Under the pieces are notes generated by a model. The model did no database searches. It saw only the letters and a list, made by a program, of their open reading frames with translations, and was not told the DNA's origin. Positions 24,404-32,671 of a DNA stretch of 37,028 nucleotides are shown here, piece after piece; the stretch's first letter is position 1; each line of letters opens with the position of its first letter. The translations under genes and the position numbers were made by a program. The DNA is from an uncultured Lachnospiraceae bacterium. GTDB taxonomy: Bacteria > Bacillota > Clostridia > Lachnospirales > Lachnospiraceae. The stretch spans positions 1 through 37,028 of the forward strand of contig CAJUEX010000033.1 in assembly GCA_910585715.1 (NCBI GenBank), in the 5' to 3' direction.

Positions 24404-26080
24404 CTAAATCCACTTTCCCGTATTCACAAAATTCTCCGCCCTTTTTTCTGCTTTTTTAATAATCTGCTTTTCATATTGTAAAATGCCTAACAGCTTAATG
24501 GCATTTCGCGTAGTGGCCCTGCCCTGCTTTAACTTATAATTGAACTTCACATCATCCTTAAGAATGGTTTCTTCAAAATGGAAATTGTGATAGCTTCCTT
24601 CCAAAAGCCTTGTAAGCTCAATATCATGGGTAGCCGCAAAGCACATGGAGCTTTCTCCCAAAAGGCTTTCCAGTATTTCTGTAGAGGCTGCAATCCTCTC
24701 CACCGTATTGGTTCCTCTTAACACCTCATCCACAAAGCATAAGACCGGCGCCCCTTCTTCTTTCACCGCATTAAGTATACGCTTTAATGCCTTGATTTCT
24801 ACAATGAAATAGCTGTCCCCAGCTGCCAGGTCATCCTTAAGGGACATGGAAGAATACACCCGGAATATGCTGCAGGTAAAGGTTTTTGCCATGCAGGTGT
24901 AAATGGTCTGTGCCAGAATCACATTCACTGCCACTGTTTTTAAAAAGGTAGACTTGCCGGAAGCATTTGAACCGGTCAACAGCATTCCCTTGTCTTCCCG
25001 AAAGCTGTTTACCACCGGTTCCGCTATAAGCGGATGATACAACTCTTCTCCTTCTACATACAGTTTGCCGGAAAACCGGGGCAGACAATAATAAGAAAGA
25101 CTTTCCCGATAGGCCCCTATGGAAATCACCACCTCCATGCTCCCTATTATTTCAAACATGGCAAGAAAATCCTGTTTATGGTTCTTTGCCTCCTTAAGCA
25201 TGCTGTAAAATTTTAAAATGTCTATATGGAAACACATTTTTATATAATCTAATAATATTTCAAAAGGATTGCTTTTCACGGCTTTATCCCCAAAAACAAG
25301 AAAGGAGCCTTTTGCAAATGCCTTTGTTGCCTTTTTCAGTCTCTTTAACTCCTCCATCTCCTTCTCAAACACCGGAACATTGCATTTGTCCAGCTTTTCA
25401 ATTGCCTTTATGACACGAAGCAGATATGCGAAGGTTGTAAGATACGGGGCAATGCGTTTTTGGGACGGGAAATACAGCATGATATTCGTAGCTAAAAGTG
25501 CACAAAAAGCCGTCAGCCCAAGTGCAGGATTTAAGAACATACCCCCCAGCGAGGCTGCAATGGCAATTAAAATAATCACATGCTTTGCCAGCTTCTCTTC
25601 CTCCAGATTATCTAAATAATCAATATAGTCCACAATGGAATATTTTCCGGTCCTTCCGATAGATGCAAACAAAAGCTGGACATTTATGCGCTTTTCTTTG
25701 TTTTCCCGAAAATAATTTATTTTTTCCTCTCTTTCCTTTAAAGGAATTTCCTCCATACAGGGGCACCGCAGCGTTTTATAAAGCACCTCTTCCCCTGCTG
25801 CTGAAAAAGTATAGTCCATAGCCTGATAGAGCCTGTCCATGTCTAAATCATTCCATGTAATATCGTCTATAAAAAAGTCCGTTTCCCCCATTGTTTTTTT
25901 GTAATAGCCGGATATAGTGGAAAGCCTTCCATCCATGTACTGCTTATCGGAAGGCTTTCCATAATCCTTTTCCAGCTTTTCCCTGAATTTCTTTTTTGCT
26001 CTTCTTTCATCCAGCATTCCCATAATGAAAATAAATACAATAAATGCTATGACAAGAGCTGAAAACACCACATATTCCAT
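24404..26080 (-). CDS. Membrane-anchored MutS-like ATPase
   Basis: A 558-residue protein with the C-terminal ATPase core of MutS proteins (Walker A TGSNASGKST at 369-378, Walker B VLCFVDEVLRGTNT, then ATHDIELTRLL) but lacking the mismatch-recognition domains. It carries an N-terminal membrane segment (3-21) and a hairpin of two more at about 167-203, followed by a helical core. This type of MutS relative is widespread in Firmicutes and its role is not established. RNase HI sits just downstream, and cdd and pnp upstream. ATG 26080 has GAGGAG 5 nt upstream. Confidence 0.88.
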   Translation of the reverse strand: MEYVVFSALVIAFIVFIFIMGMLDERRAKKKFREKLEKDYGKPSDKQYMDGRLSTISGYYKKTMGETDFFIDDITWNDLDMDRLYQAMDYTFSAAGEEVLYKTLRCPCMEEIPLKEREEKINYFRENKEKRINVQLLFASIGRTGKYSIVDYIDYLDNLEEEKLAKHVIILIAIAASLGGMFLNPALGLTAFCALLATNIMLYFPSQKRIAPYLTTFAYLLRVIKAIEKLDKCNVPVFEKEMEELKRLKKATKAFAKGSFLVFGDKAVKSNPFEILLDYIKMCFHIDILKFYSMLKEAKNHKQDFLAMFEIIGSMEVVISIGAYRESLSYYCLPRFSGKLYVEGEELYHPLIAEPVVNSFREDKGMLLTGSNASGKSTFLKTVAVNVILAQTIYTCMAKTFTCSIFRVYSSMSLKDDLAAGDSYFIVEIKALKRILNAVKEEGAPVLCFVDEVLRGTNTVERIAASTEILESLLGESSMCFAATHDIELTRLLEGSYHNFHFEETILKDDVKFNYKLKQGRATTRNAIKLLGILQYEKQIIKKAEKRAENFVNTGKWI

Positions 26081-26238
26081 ATTTGCTCCTCTGTCTGATA
26101 CTCTTCCGTCTGATACTGCCTTTGCCAATTGCTGACCTTATGCATCACTGCCTGACTGATTTCCTGCTTTACAAACTACTGCTCCGGCTCATTTCCGGCT
26201 TACCGGTTACCTCACTTACTGCTAACTTCTTTACCTGT

Positions 26239-26667
26239 TCACATCTTCAGATTTGCCGCTCCAAAGCTTTCCGGAAGAAGCTCCTTTAATGTGTGCACCC
26301 GATAATCCTCCCTGCTTTTCCCTACAATGATGTAAAAGCTGTCAGGATTGCAAAACTCCGCCATCACCTGCCTGCATACTCCACAGGGATAGGCAAAATC
26401 TCTTTCTCCGTTTCTTTTTCCACCTGCAATGGCAATTGCCCGAAGGTCCCGTAAGCCTTTGCCAACTGCAGTAAAAAAAGCCGTCCGCTCCGCACAATTG
26501 CTGGGCCCGTAAGCTGCATTTTCCACATTGCAGCCTGTAATGATTTCTCCGTTTCGGGCTAAGAGGGCTGCACCTACCATATAGTCTGAATAAGGGGAGT
26601 AAGAAAATTCCCTTGCTTCTGCCGCCCTGTCAAGCAATGTTTGGATTTCTTCTATATTTATATCCAT
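26239..26667 (-). CDS. cdd: Cytidine deaminase
   Basis: A 142-residue tetrameric-type cytidine deaminase, converting cytidine and deoxycytidine to uridine forms for salvage. The zinc ligands are C58 (SNCAERTA) and C95/C98 (YPCGVCRQ), with catalytic E60 in the CAE motif. It lies between pnp and the MutS-like gene on the same strand. An inverted repeat (26694-26727) sits in the gap after pnp and may trim or attenuate the transcript. Confidence 0.96.
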   Translation of the reverse strand: MDINIEEIQTLLDRAAEAREFSYSPYSDYMVGAALLARNGEIITGCNVENAAYGPSNCAERTAFFTAVGKGLRDLRAIAIAGGKRNGERDFAYPCGVCRQVMAEFCNPDSFYIIVGKSREDYRVHTLKELLPESFGAANLKM

Positions 26668-26693
26668 GTGCTGGTCCCTTTCTCTTCTTTGAC

Positions 26694-26727
26694 GGCTTTG
26701 GGTAAACTGCCGCTTACCGCCAAAGCC
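26694..26727. other. Stem-loop between pnp and cdd
   Basis: GGCTTTGG and CCAAAGCC, with a shorter inner match GTAA/TTAC. No strong T-tract follows on the minus strand, so it may be a processing site or attenuator rather than a full terminator. Confidence 0.45.
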
Positions 26728-26769
26728 TGTGGTTTTTCAAATTCTCAGGCTAAAATGCCAAAGCCTGAT

Positions 26770-27600
26770 TTATTGTGCGCCAAATTTCTTTACACATTCC
26801 GTCACCAGTTTTTTAAAGAAAGGAGCTGCCGTGTTTGCCGCTTCCTGTACCTCTTCATGGGTCAGAGGATTCTCGGAAAGCCCTGCCGCTAAATTGCATA
26901 CACAGGAAATGCCGCATACTTTCATGCCCATATGATTAGCCGCAATGGCTTCTACTGCCGTGGACATTCCCACTGCATCAGCCCCCAGTATAGCCGCCAT
27001 TTTTATTTCTGCCGGCGACTCAAAGGAGGGACCTGTAAACTGAATATAAACACCCTCCTGTAAGGCAATCTTATTTTCTTTTGCAGTTTCTTTAATAATT
27101 GCTCTTAACTCTTTATCATAAATCTCGCTCATATCCGGAAATCTGGTTCCCAGCTCTTCTATATTCTGCCCGATTAAGGGATTGGGGGCAAAGGTGGAAA
27201 TCTGATCGGTAATCAGCATAAAATCTCCTGCTTTAAAGTTCTTATTCACTCCTCCGGAAGCATTGGTCAAAAAGAGAATCTCTGCTCCCATCAGCTTCAT
27301 AAGCCTTGTAGGCAGCACCACATCGGAAATGGGATATCCTTCATAATAATGGACTCTTCCCTTCATACATACAACCGGAACCTCCCCTACATAACCAAAA
27401 ATGAATTTTCCTGCGTGCCCCGGAACGGTAGAAACCGGAAATCCTTCGATTTCACTATAATCCACCTCTTTGACAACCTTTATGTCCTGTGCATAATCCC
27501 CAAGTCCGGAACCCAGAACGATGGCTACCTTTGGTTCAAAGTCTGTTTTCTGACGTATGCTTTTTAAGCAGTTTTGCAATTTTTCATATATTGGATTCAT
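26770..27600 (-). CDS. punA: Purine nucleoside phosphorylase (trimeric, class I)
   Basis: A 276-residue PNP cleaving guanosine/inosine and deoxy forms to base plus (deoxy)ribose-1-phosphate. Family points in order: LGSGLGDYA near 30, VPGHAGKF, the KGRVHYYEGY phosphate site, NASGGVN, AVGMSTAVEAIAANH, and CVCNLAAGLS. The length and motifs fit the trimeric class I enzyme rather than hexameric DeoD. ATG 27600 has GGGAGG 9 nt upstream. With cdd it forms a nucleoside salvage pair. Confidence 0.95.
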   Translation of the reverse strand: MNPIYEKLQNCLKSIRQKTDFEPKVAIVLGSGLGDYAQDIKVVKEVDYSEIEGFPVSTVPGHAGKFIFGYVGEVPVVCMKGRVHYYEGYPISDVVLPTRLMKLMGAEILFLTNASGGVNKNFKAGDFMLITDQISTFAPNPLIGQNIEELGTRFPDMSEIYDKELRAIIKETAKENKIALQEGVYIQFTGPSFESPAEIKMAAILGADAVGMSTAVEAIAANHMGMKVCGISCVCNLAAGLSENPLTHEEVQEAANTAAPFFKKLVTECVKKFGAQ

Positions 27601-27664
27601 AACGTAATACCTCCCGAATGATATATTTTTTATAGTTTAGCATAAAATGGGGGAATTTTCCTGT

Positions 27665-28582
27665 TTACATATCGTATTCGCTTATAATCGGCTGAATCTG
27701 AGACAGCATATTATCCACGTCCTCAAACATAGCGCTTTTGGTGGTGCCCAGCTTACTGGCCTGGTTAATATGAGCCATTACTTCCTTATATTGGTCTTTT
27801 GTCTTATCAAAAAAGACATTCACAGCCTGCAATGCTGTTCTGGAATCAATAATGACATTGGAGATTTCTGACTGTACTGCTGTTGCCCCCTCTGCTGCTT
27901 CTGTAATCTGGTCAAACACTTGATAGGTATCATTTACCTTATCGATGCTTCGCCCTAACGCCAGCTGGGAAGTTTCAATATCCGAATGCAGTTTGGCAGT
28001 ATCCTGTTCCATTTCCAAAATGCTGGCTTCCACAGCAGACACAAGGTTTTTCACCTCATCTGCCAGATTCTTTATCTCTCCGGCAACCACCGAAAATCCT
28101 CTCCCCTGCTCTCCCGCCTTTGCCGCTTCGATAGAGGCATTCATTGCCAGAATATTGGTCTGTTCAGCAATTGAAGTAATTCTATTAGTGCATTTTTTGA
28201 TTTCCTTTACTGACGCTTGAAAATCCTCAAACGTATTCTTCATCTCATCAAAATGAGATTCCACCTGCATGGAACTGTTTTTTAAATTCTCCACCTCATC
28301 CTGAGCCTGGGTCACAGATTGGGCAATATTACCTTTTACCTGCTCAAACTGTCCGGAAAATTGATTAATACTAGAAAATGTCTCCTCAAAATCCTGTAGC
28401 GTTTTCTGAAAATTTTCGGATTCATTCAATACTCTTTTAAAGGAATGATTCACCTGCCCTAACTGATTTAAGGAATCTACTTCCTTTTGCACCATGTCCC
28501 TTTGATAATCCTTCAGGCTGCTCATTACATGTAATATAGGATATGTATCCACTGTATGCTTTTCTCTGTTCTTGAACCACAT
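27665..28582 (-). CDS. Soluble chemoreceptor signalling protein (FIST partner)
   Basis: A 305-residue protein consisting almost wholly of a methyl-accepting signalling coiled coil. The tip is clear (TNILAMNASIEAAKAGEQGR followed by GFSVVAGEIKNLADEVKNL), and no membrane segment or separate sensory domain is seen. The first 40 residues are not recognised. It begins 14 nt after the stop of the FIST gene, with AAGGAGG upstream. The FIST protein probably supplies the sensory function in trans. The output partner (CheA/CheW or a different kinase) is not in the window. Confidence 0.92.
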   Translation of the reverse strand: MWFKNREKHTVDTYPILHVMSSLKDYQRDMVQKEVDSLNQLGQVNHSFKRVLNESENFQKTLQDFEETFSSINQFSGQFEQVKGNIAQSVTQAQDEVENLKNSSMQVESHFDEMKNTFEDFQASVKEIKKCTNRITSIAEQTNILAMNASIEAAKAGEQGRGFSVVAGEIKNLADEVKNLVSAVEASILEMEQDTAKLHSDIETSQLALGRSIDKVNDTYQVFDQITEAAEGATAVQSEISNVIIDSRTALQAVNVFFDKTKDQYKEVMAHINQASKLGTTKSAMFEDVDNMLSQIQPIISEYDM

Positions 28583-28596
28583 TTCCTTATTCCTCC

Positions 28597-29652
28597 TTAT
28601 TCAAATACCACACAGGTCATGGACTGGTTGACAAACTGATTATTATAATGCTCCCCGTACCCTACAAACCCTGCATGGTTACCAAGCTTTCTCATCTCTT
28701 CCAGATAATCCTGCATGTAATGGTTTTCCGTAAACAATAAATAACGGAACAGACAGTTTACAGAAAATACCGCAGAAATTTTCGGAAAATCCTGATGTAT
28801 CTCCCGTATAGTGCTTTTCACAATATTTTTGTAATCCCCTAATTCCAGTAAAATTAAAACATCGGAATCGTTGACCTGACGGAAACACGTCAAAGCACTG
28901 CCGCAAACCTCCTTGATGGAAATAATACAGGTATCGTTCCCGTTCAGTTTCCCGAAAGGATTTTTAAATGTCTGGGTTAATATTTCCTTTTCCGTTATAT
29001 GGAGAATTTGCTGATATACCTGTTTCGCAGGCTTACCGTTTAATTCTCCCAATTTGTATTCGGATTTATTGGTTTTAGACGCAATAAACCGATAATTTTC
29101 CTTCTGACGGTAAATATTTTCCTTGTAGGCTTTTACCTTTCCATGATTATTTTTAACCACGGCATACGCAACCGCATCTTCATAGACTTTTCCGTTAGCA
29201 GATATTTTTCCGGCATCGCCGGTTCCTCCTACCAAGGAAATATTCTGACGCTTTAATACGCTATGAATCGTAGTTAATACGCAGGCATCGTTTCCTGAAC
29301 AGAAATCAATACAGATTGTATCTTTTTGCGTGCCATTTACCTTTTTCACATCCTGCTCCAGGCGTTTAATATATTTGACAGGCATCGTGGATGCCTCCTC
29401 CAGTACATTCGCCGCTGCAGTAACGCCATCGTAAAATGCAATGATGCCTACACCTTTCTCAACAACTCTGTTATCGTAACTCATCCCAATACATCCAATA
29501 CTGGGAACATTTGGAAAAAGCGCCTCCAATTTTTTCACATGTGTCTCAAACTGATCACTGTTGGATAACAACATAATTAGCTGAGGGTTGTTTAATCCGC
29601 GAACTGCTTCCTGCAGATTGCCGCTCTGACTCATACCAAAAAATTGTTTCAC
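28597..29652 (-). CDS. FIST domain sensory protein
   Basis: A 351-residue protein with a FIST N domain (SIGCIGMSYDNRVVEKGVGI and the DACVLTTIHSVLKRQ segment) and a FIST C domain (residues about 215-345, ending NHAGFVGYGEHYNNQ). FIST is a predicted small-ligand sensor domain, proposed for amino acids, often linked to chemotaxis or cyclic-nucleotide output proteins. No membrane segment is present. The start is a GTG at 29652 with AGGAGG 8 nt upstream. The signalling protein follows directly, so the two are one operon and probably one pathway. Confidence 0.88.
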   Translation of the reverse strand: MKQFFGMSQSGNLQEAVRGLNNPQLIMLLSNSDQFETHVKKLEALFPNVPSIGCIGMSYDNRVVEKGVGIIAFYDGVTAAANVLEEASTMPVKYIKRLEQDVKKVNGTQKDTICIDFCSGNDACVLTTIHSVLKRQNISLVGGTGDAGKISANGKVYEDAVAYAVVKNNHGKVKAYKENIYRQKENYRFIASKTNKSEYKLGELNGKPAKQVYQQILHITEKEILTQTFKNPFGKLNGNDTCIISIKEVCGSALTCFRQVNDSDVLILLELGDYKNIVKSTIREIHQDFPKISAVFSVNCLFRYLLFTENHYMQDYLEEMRKLGNHAGFVGYGEHYNNQFVNQSMTCVVFE

Positions 29653-29994
29653 AGTAATATCCTCCTATCTTTTTTGTGGTATTCTTTTTCTCTTTAGTAA
29701 TTATATGATATTTGGGAAAATAAAAAAAGATATAAATTGAAACTTTATTTGAGGCAATTTTTATAATCTAACAGCTTTTTCATTATCTGCACTGCTGTTA
29801 TAAAAATGTCTGATTCTGCTGAAATTTCTATCATTATTTACATGGCACTTATAAATCGCAAATAATCCATTTTACATTCTTCCTTTCCACAATATCGCTG
29901 CATAAATCACGCTTCGTCTGCACAAAACCACACTACTCATAAAAATATACTGCATTCTGATTACAGCCATTTCCCTAACAAGTTACCTGAAATG
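29653..29994. other. Intergenic region upstream of the FIST gene
   Basis: 342 bp between the FIST and TfoX-C genes, very AT-rich. I see no conserved protein frame, no clear RNA structure and no clean promoter, although the FIST gene promoter must lie here. Confidence 0.6.
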
Positions 29995-30249
29995 TTATTT
30001 TAAAAAGTCACTAAATTCTTTCAGTTCTTTTTTCTTTTCGTCGGACAGACACTGAAACCCGGTATTACAAATCGCACCTTCTAAAGCATACAAATGAACC
30101 AGACAAACATTGGGATATTCCTGTTTCAATTGCAAAAATGCCTGTTTGCTCCCTGTCCGGATAAGTTTCTCCGATGAATCAATCCCGACCGCTGTTAATT
30201 TTTTAGCCATTTCTTTTCCAATATTCATCATTTCTGTTAATTCTGACAT
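29995..30249 (-). CDS. TfoX C-terminal domain protein
   Basis: An 84-residue protein equal to the C-terminal domain of TfoX, recognised by the helix-hairpin-helix-like start (MNIGKEMAKKLTAVGIDSSE) and the LVHLYALEGAICNTGF segment. In gammaproteobacteria TfoX (Sxy) drives competence, but stand-alone C-terminal domain proteins are common in Firmicutes and have no proven role. ATG 30249 has CAGGAG 5 nt upstream. It stands alone between two long gaps, so it is likely transcribed by itself. Confidence 0.88.
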   Translation of the reverse strand: MSELTEMMNIGKEMAKKLTAVGIDSSEKLIRTGSKQAFLQLKQEYPNVCLVHLYALEGAICNTGFQCLSDEKKKELKEFSDFLK

Positions 30250-30776
30250 ATATTTTCTCCTGCCTGCAAATGCTTTCCATCCTTCGCCAATGCCTGCTTC
30301 TAAAGTATTGATTTGTGCCTGTCGGCAGTACTCGTGTATTTTTTGTGGATTGTAATAAAGAACTCATATAGATAACCTCGCAAATATTGTTTTTTAACTA
30401 TACCACTTCCATCCTCAAATTTGTTTATACGATTTAATTATAACAGAAAGGCCGTATTTTTACACTATGATTTCCATACACTTCAAGTATAAAATTCAAC
30501 TTTTTTCTGCACCATTATCATTTCCACCTTAACCTTTCTGTGGTAACATACCATCCATTTCATTTGCCTATCACGTCATTTAAAATATGAAATCCGGAAT
30601 TTGCTCTAAAAAACTTTACCAAAACATTACCACTTTAGAAGCAAGAAATCCGCAAAGCATATCATTTTACCAACTTTGCGGACTTCCAATATACAAAAAT
30701 GTTTACTCAAACTAAATCGCAGCCGCCATCTCCTATCCCCTCTCTTCCAAATCCTCCCCATCCTGACAGCCACTCT
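30250..30776. other. Intergenic region between spoIVA and the TfoX-C gene
   Basis: 527 bp, AT-rich. The only clear structure is the hairpin at 30646-30684. A frame of about 50 codons without start codon near 30240-30340 is not convincing as a gene. The promoter of the TfoX-C gene must be here but is not obvious. Confidence 0.5.
30646..30684 (-). terminator. Probable terminator after spoIVA
   Basis: TCCGCAAAG (30649-30657) pairs with CTTTGCGGA (30674-30682) around a 16-base loop; TTTCTTG follows on the minus strand. It lies about 95 nt past the spoIVA stop. Confidence 0.55.
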
Positions 30777-32264
30777 TTAAATAATGATACAAATAATCCC
30801 CCCATTGGTATCATTCACGATTTTTTGCATGGTTTCCTGCAATTTCACCTGACTTTCTTCCCCAATCATGGCAATTTTACTGGAAATTCCGTCATTTACA
30901 AGCTGTTCTACCGTTTTTCCGAAAATATTGGTGTCCCAGATTCCATCCTGTGTAGTGTCAGCATCGGATATGTAACGTATTAAATCTTCCGCCTGCTGCT
31001 GGGTTCCTACAATAGGAGCGATTTCCGTTTCTATATTTGCACGTATTAAATGAACGGAAGGACTTTCTGCTTTAATTTTTACTCCAAATTTATTTCCATG
31101 ACGGATAACCTCCGGCTTTTCCAATACAATTTCGCTCCGTTCCGGCGTAACTACTCCATAACCTTTATACCGCACCGACTCCATGGCATTTAATACCTTT
31201 GTGTATTCCTTCCTCATAGCCGCCATTTCCTGCAGCATTCCTATGAGCTGGTACTCGCTTGTAACCGTATCTCCCAACAGTTCGCTGAGCATTTCATAAT
31301 AATATGCTTCATCCACATCCAGATAAATTTTAATCCTTCCGGAAGACATATCAATATTGTCCACCTTAATCCGTTCCACAAACTCACTGTCCAAAGTAAA
31401 AGGATTCTGAATCAGATCCCTCATATACGTATACTGTTCCAGTTTTTCTTTCAGCTTATTGACTAAATCCACCTTTACCTTATGGTCATCCGCAAGCATT
31501 TCCACCCACTTTGGCAGGAAAAATTCCATTCCCGAAATGGGGAACTCATAAAGTACCTTTTCCAGAATGGCAGTTACATCTTCTTTTTTCAACTGCTCTA
31601 AATTCATGGGAACTGCCGTTACGCCGAATTTTTCGGAAATTTCCTCTGCTGTTTTTCTGGCTTCCTCTGAATAAGGCCTTTCAGAATTTACAAGCACGAT
31701 AAAAGGCTTATTCAACTGCTTTAATTCATTGATGGTGCGTTCTTCCGGTTCTATGTAATCTTCTCTTTTAAGCTCGGAAAAGCTGCCGTCGGTAGTCACT
31801 ACGATTCCAATGCTGGCATGATCCGTAATTACCTTTCTTGTACCGATTTCCGCAGCCTGAGTAAAAGGAATTTCATAATCAAACCAGGGAGTCTTTACCA
31901 TCCGTTCTTTTTCATTTTCCAAATGCCCGCTGGCGCCCTCTACCATAAATCCCACACAGTCAATCAGCTTCACTGCCACCTTCACATCATGGTCTAATAC
32001 GATTTCCGCCGCCTCTTTCGGGATGAATTTCGGCTCCGTGGTAGTAATGGTCTTTCCTCCTGAACTTTGGGGAAGTTCGTCCATAGCCTGCTTTTTCTCA
32101 TATTCCCTGGTCATATACGGAAGCACGCATACGTCCATAAACCGTTTGATAAAAGTAGATTTTCCGGTCCTTACCGGCCCTACCACACCTAAATAGAGTT
32201 CTCCTCCTGTGCGGGTCTGTATATCCTTATACAGGTCATATGTATTTGAACTATAATTTTCCAT
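30777..32264 (-). CDS. spoIVA: Stage IV sporulation protein A
   Basis: A 495-residue ATPase that polymerises on the outer forespore membrane and forms the base layer of the spore coat. The N-terminal GTPase-like domain has Walker A GPVRTGKST at about 29-37 (GVVGPVRTGKSTFIKRFMD), SGGKTITTTEPKF as the threonine-rich sensor region and KLIDCVGFMVEGASGH as the Walker B area. The C-terminal domain ends NGGIICIII. The length matches Bacillus SpoIVA (about 490). AGGAGG precedes the ATG by 7 nt. Expression would be from a mother-cell SigE promoter; I could not place one confidently. Confidence 0.97.
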   Translation of the reverse strand: MENYSSNTYDLYKDIQTRTGGELYLGVVGPVRTGKSTFIKRFMDVCVLPYMTREYEKKQAMDELPQSSGGKTITTTEPKFIPKEAAEIVLDHDVKVAVKLIDCVGFMVEGASGHLENEKERMVKTPWFDYEIPFTQAAEIGTRKVITDHASIGIVVTTDGSFSELKREDYIEPEERTINELKQLNKPFIVLVNSERPYSEEARKTAEEISEKFGVTAVPMNLEQLKKEDVTAILEKVLYEFPISGMEFFLPKWVEMLADDHKVKVDLVNKLKEKLEQYTYMRDLIQNPFTLDSEFVERIKVDNIDMSSGRIKIYLDVDEAYYYEMLSELLGDTVTSEYQLIGMLQEMAAMRKEYTKVLNAMESVRYKGYGVVTPERSEIVLEKPEVIRHGNKFGVKIKAESPSVHLIRANIETEIAPIVGTQQQAEDLIRYISDADTTQDGIWDTNIFGKTVEQLVNDGISSKIAMIGEESQVKLQETMQKIVNDTNGGIICIII

Positions 32265-32497
32265 AAAACGTCCTCCTGCTTATACTGGTATATGTATATG
32301 CAGAAGCTTTCCCGTTCATGTATTCATTTTCATACTTTTCCTGTTTCTAAAGCTTAACTTTCCCATAAAAAAGTCAAATAACTGTTTTTCATTTAACTGC
32401 GCCTAAAGAATACTGTATTTATCAATTTTTCAGGAAAAAGTATGGTGTTGCTAATGACAATATCATAATTAGTAAACGATGTATTAAAACAAACAAT

Positions 32498-32562
32498 CAA
32501 AAAACACCCGAAACAAATGTCCCTCCCGTTTCACACAGGTAACATTTCATTTCAGGTGCTTT
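32498..32562 (-). terminator. Probable terminator after pckA
   Basis: CACCTGAAATGAAATGT pairs with ACATTTGTTTCGGGTG allowing G-U pairs and one bulge; TTTTTTG follows on the minus strand. It lies about 110 nt past the pckA stop in the 407-bp gap to spoIVA. The rest of that gap has nothing else clear. Confidence 0.65.
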
Positions 32563-32671
32563 CTTCGCCTTCATAACCCGGAATAAATATGAACCAAGTC
32601 CGTTTCAGGCTTTTTATCCGGTCTTTACAGACCTTTTATCTTTTGTTATCTTTCTTTATATATACCGTTTC

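Noticed and set aside
30240..30340. Open frame of about 50 codons upstream of the TfoX-C gene
   Set aside because: It begins after a stop with no usable start codon and overlaps the binding site of the TfoX-C gene.
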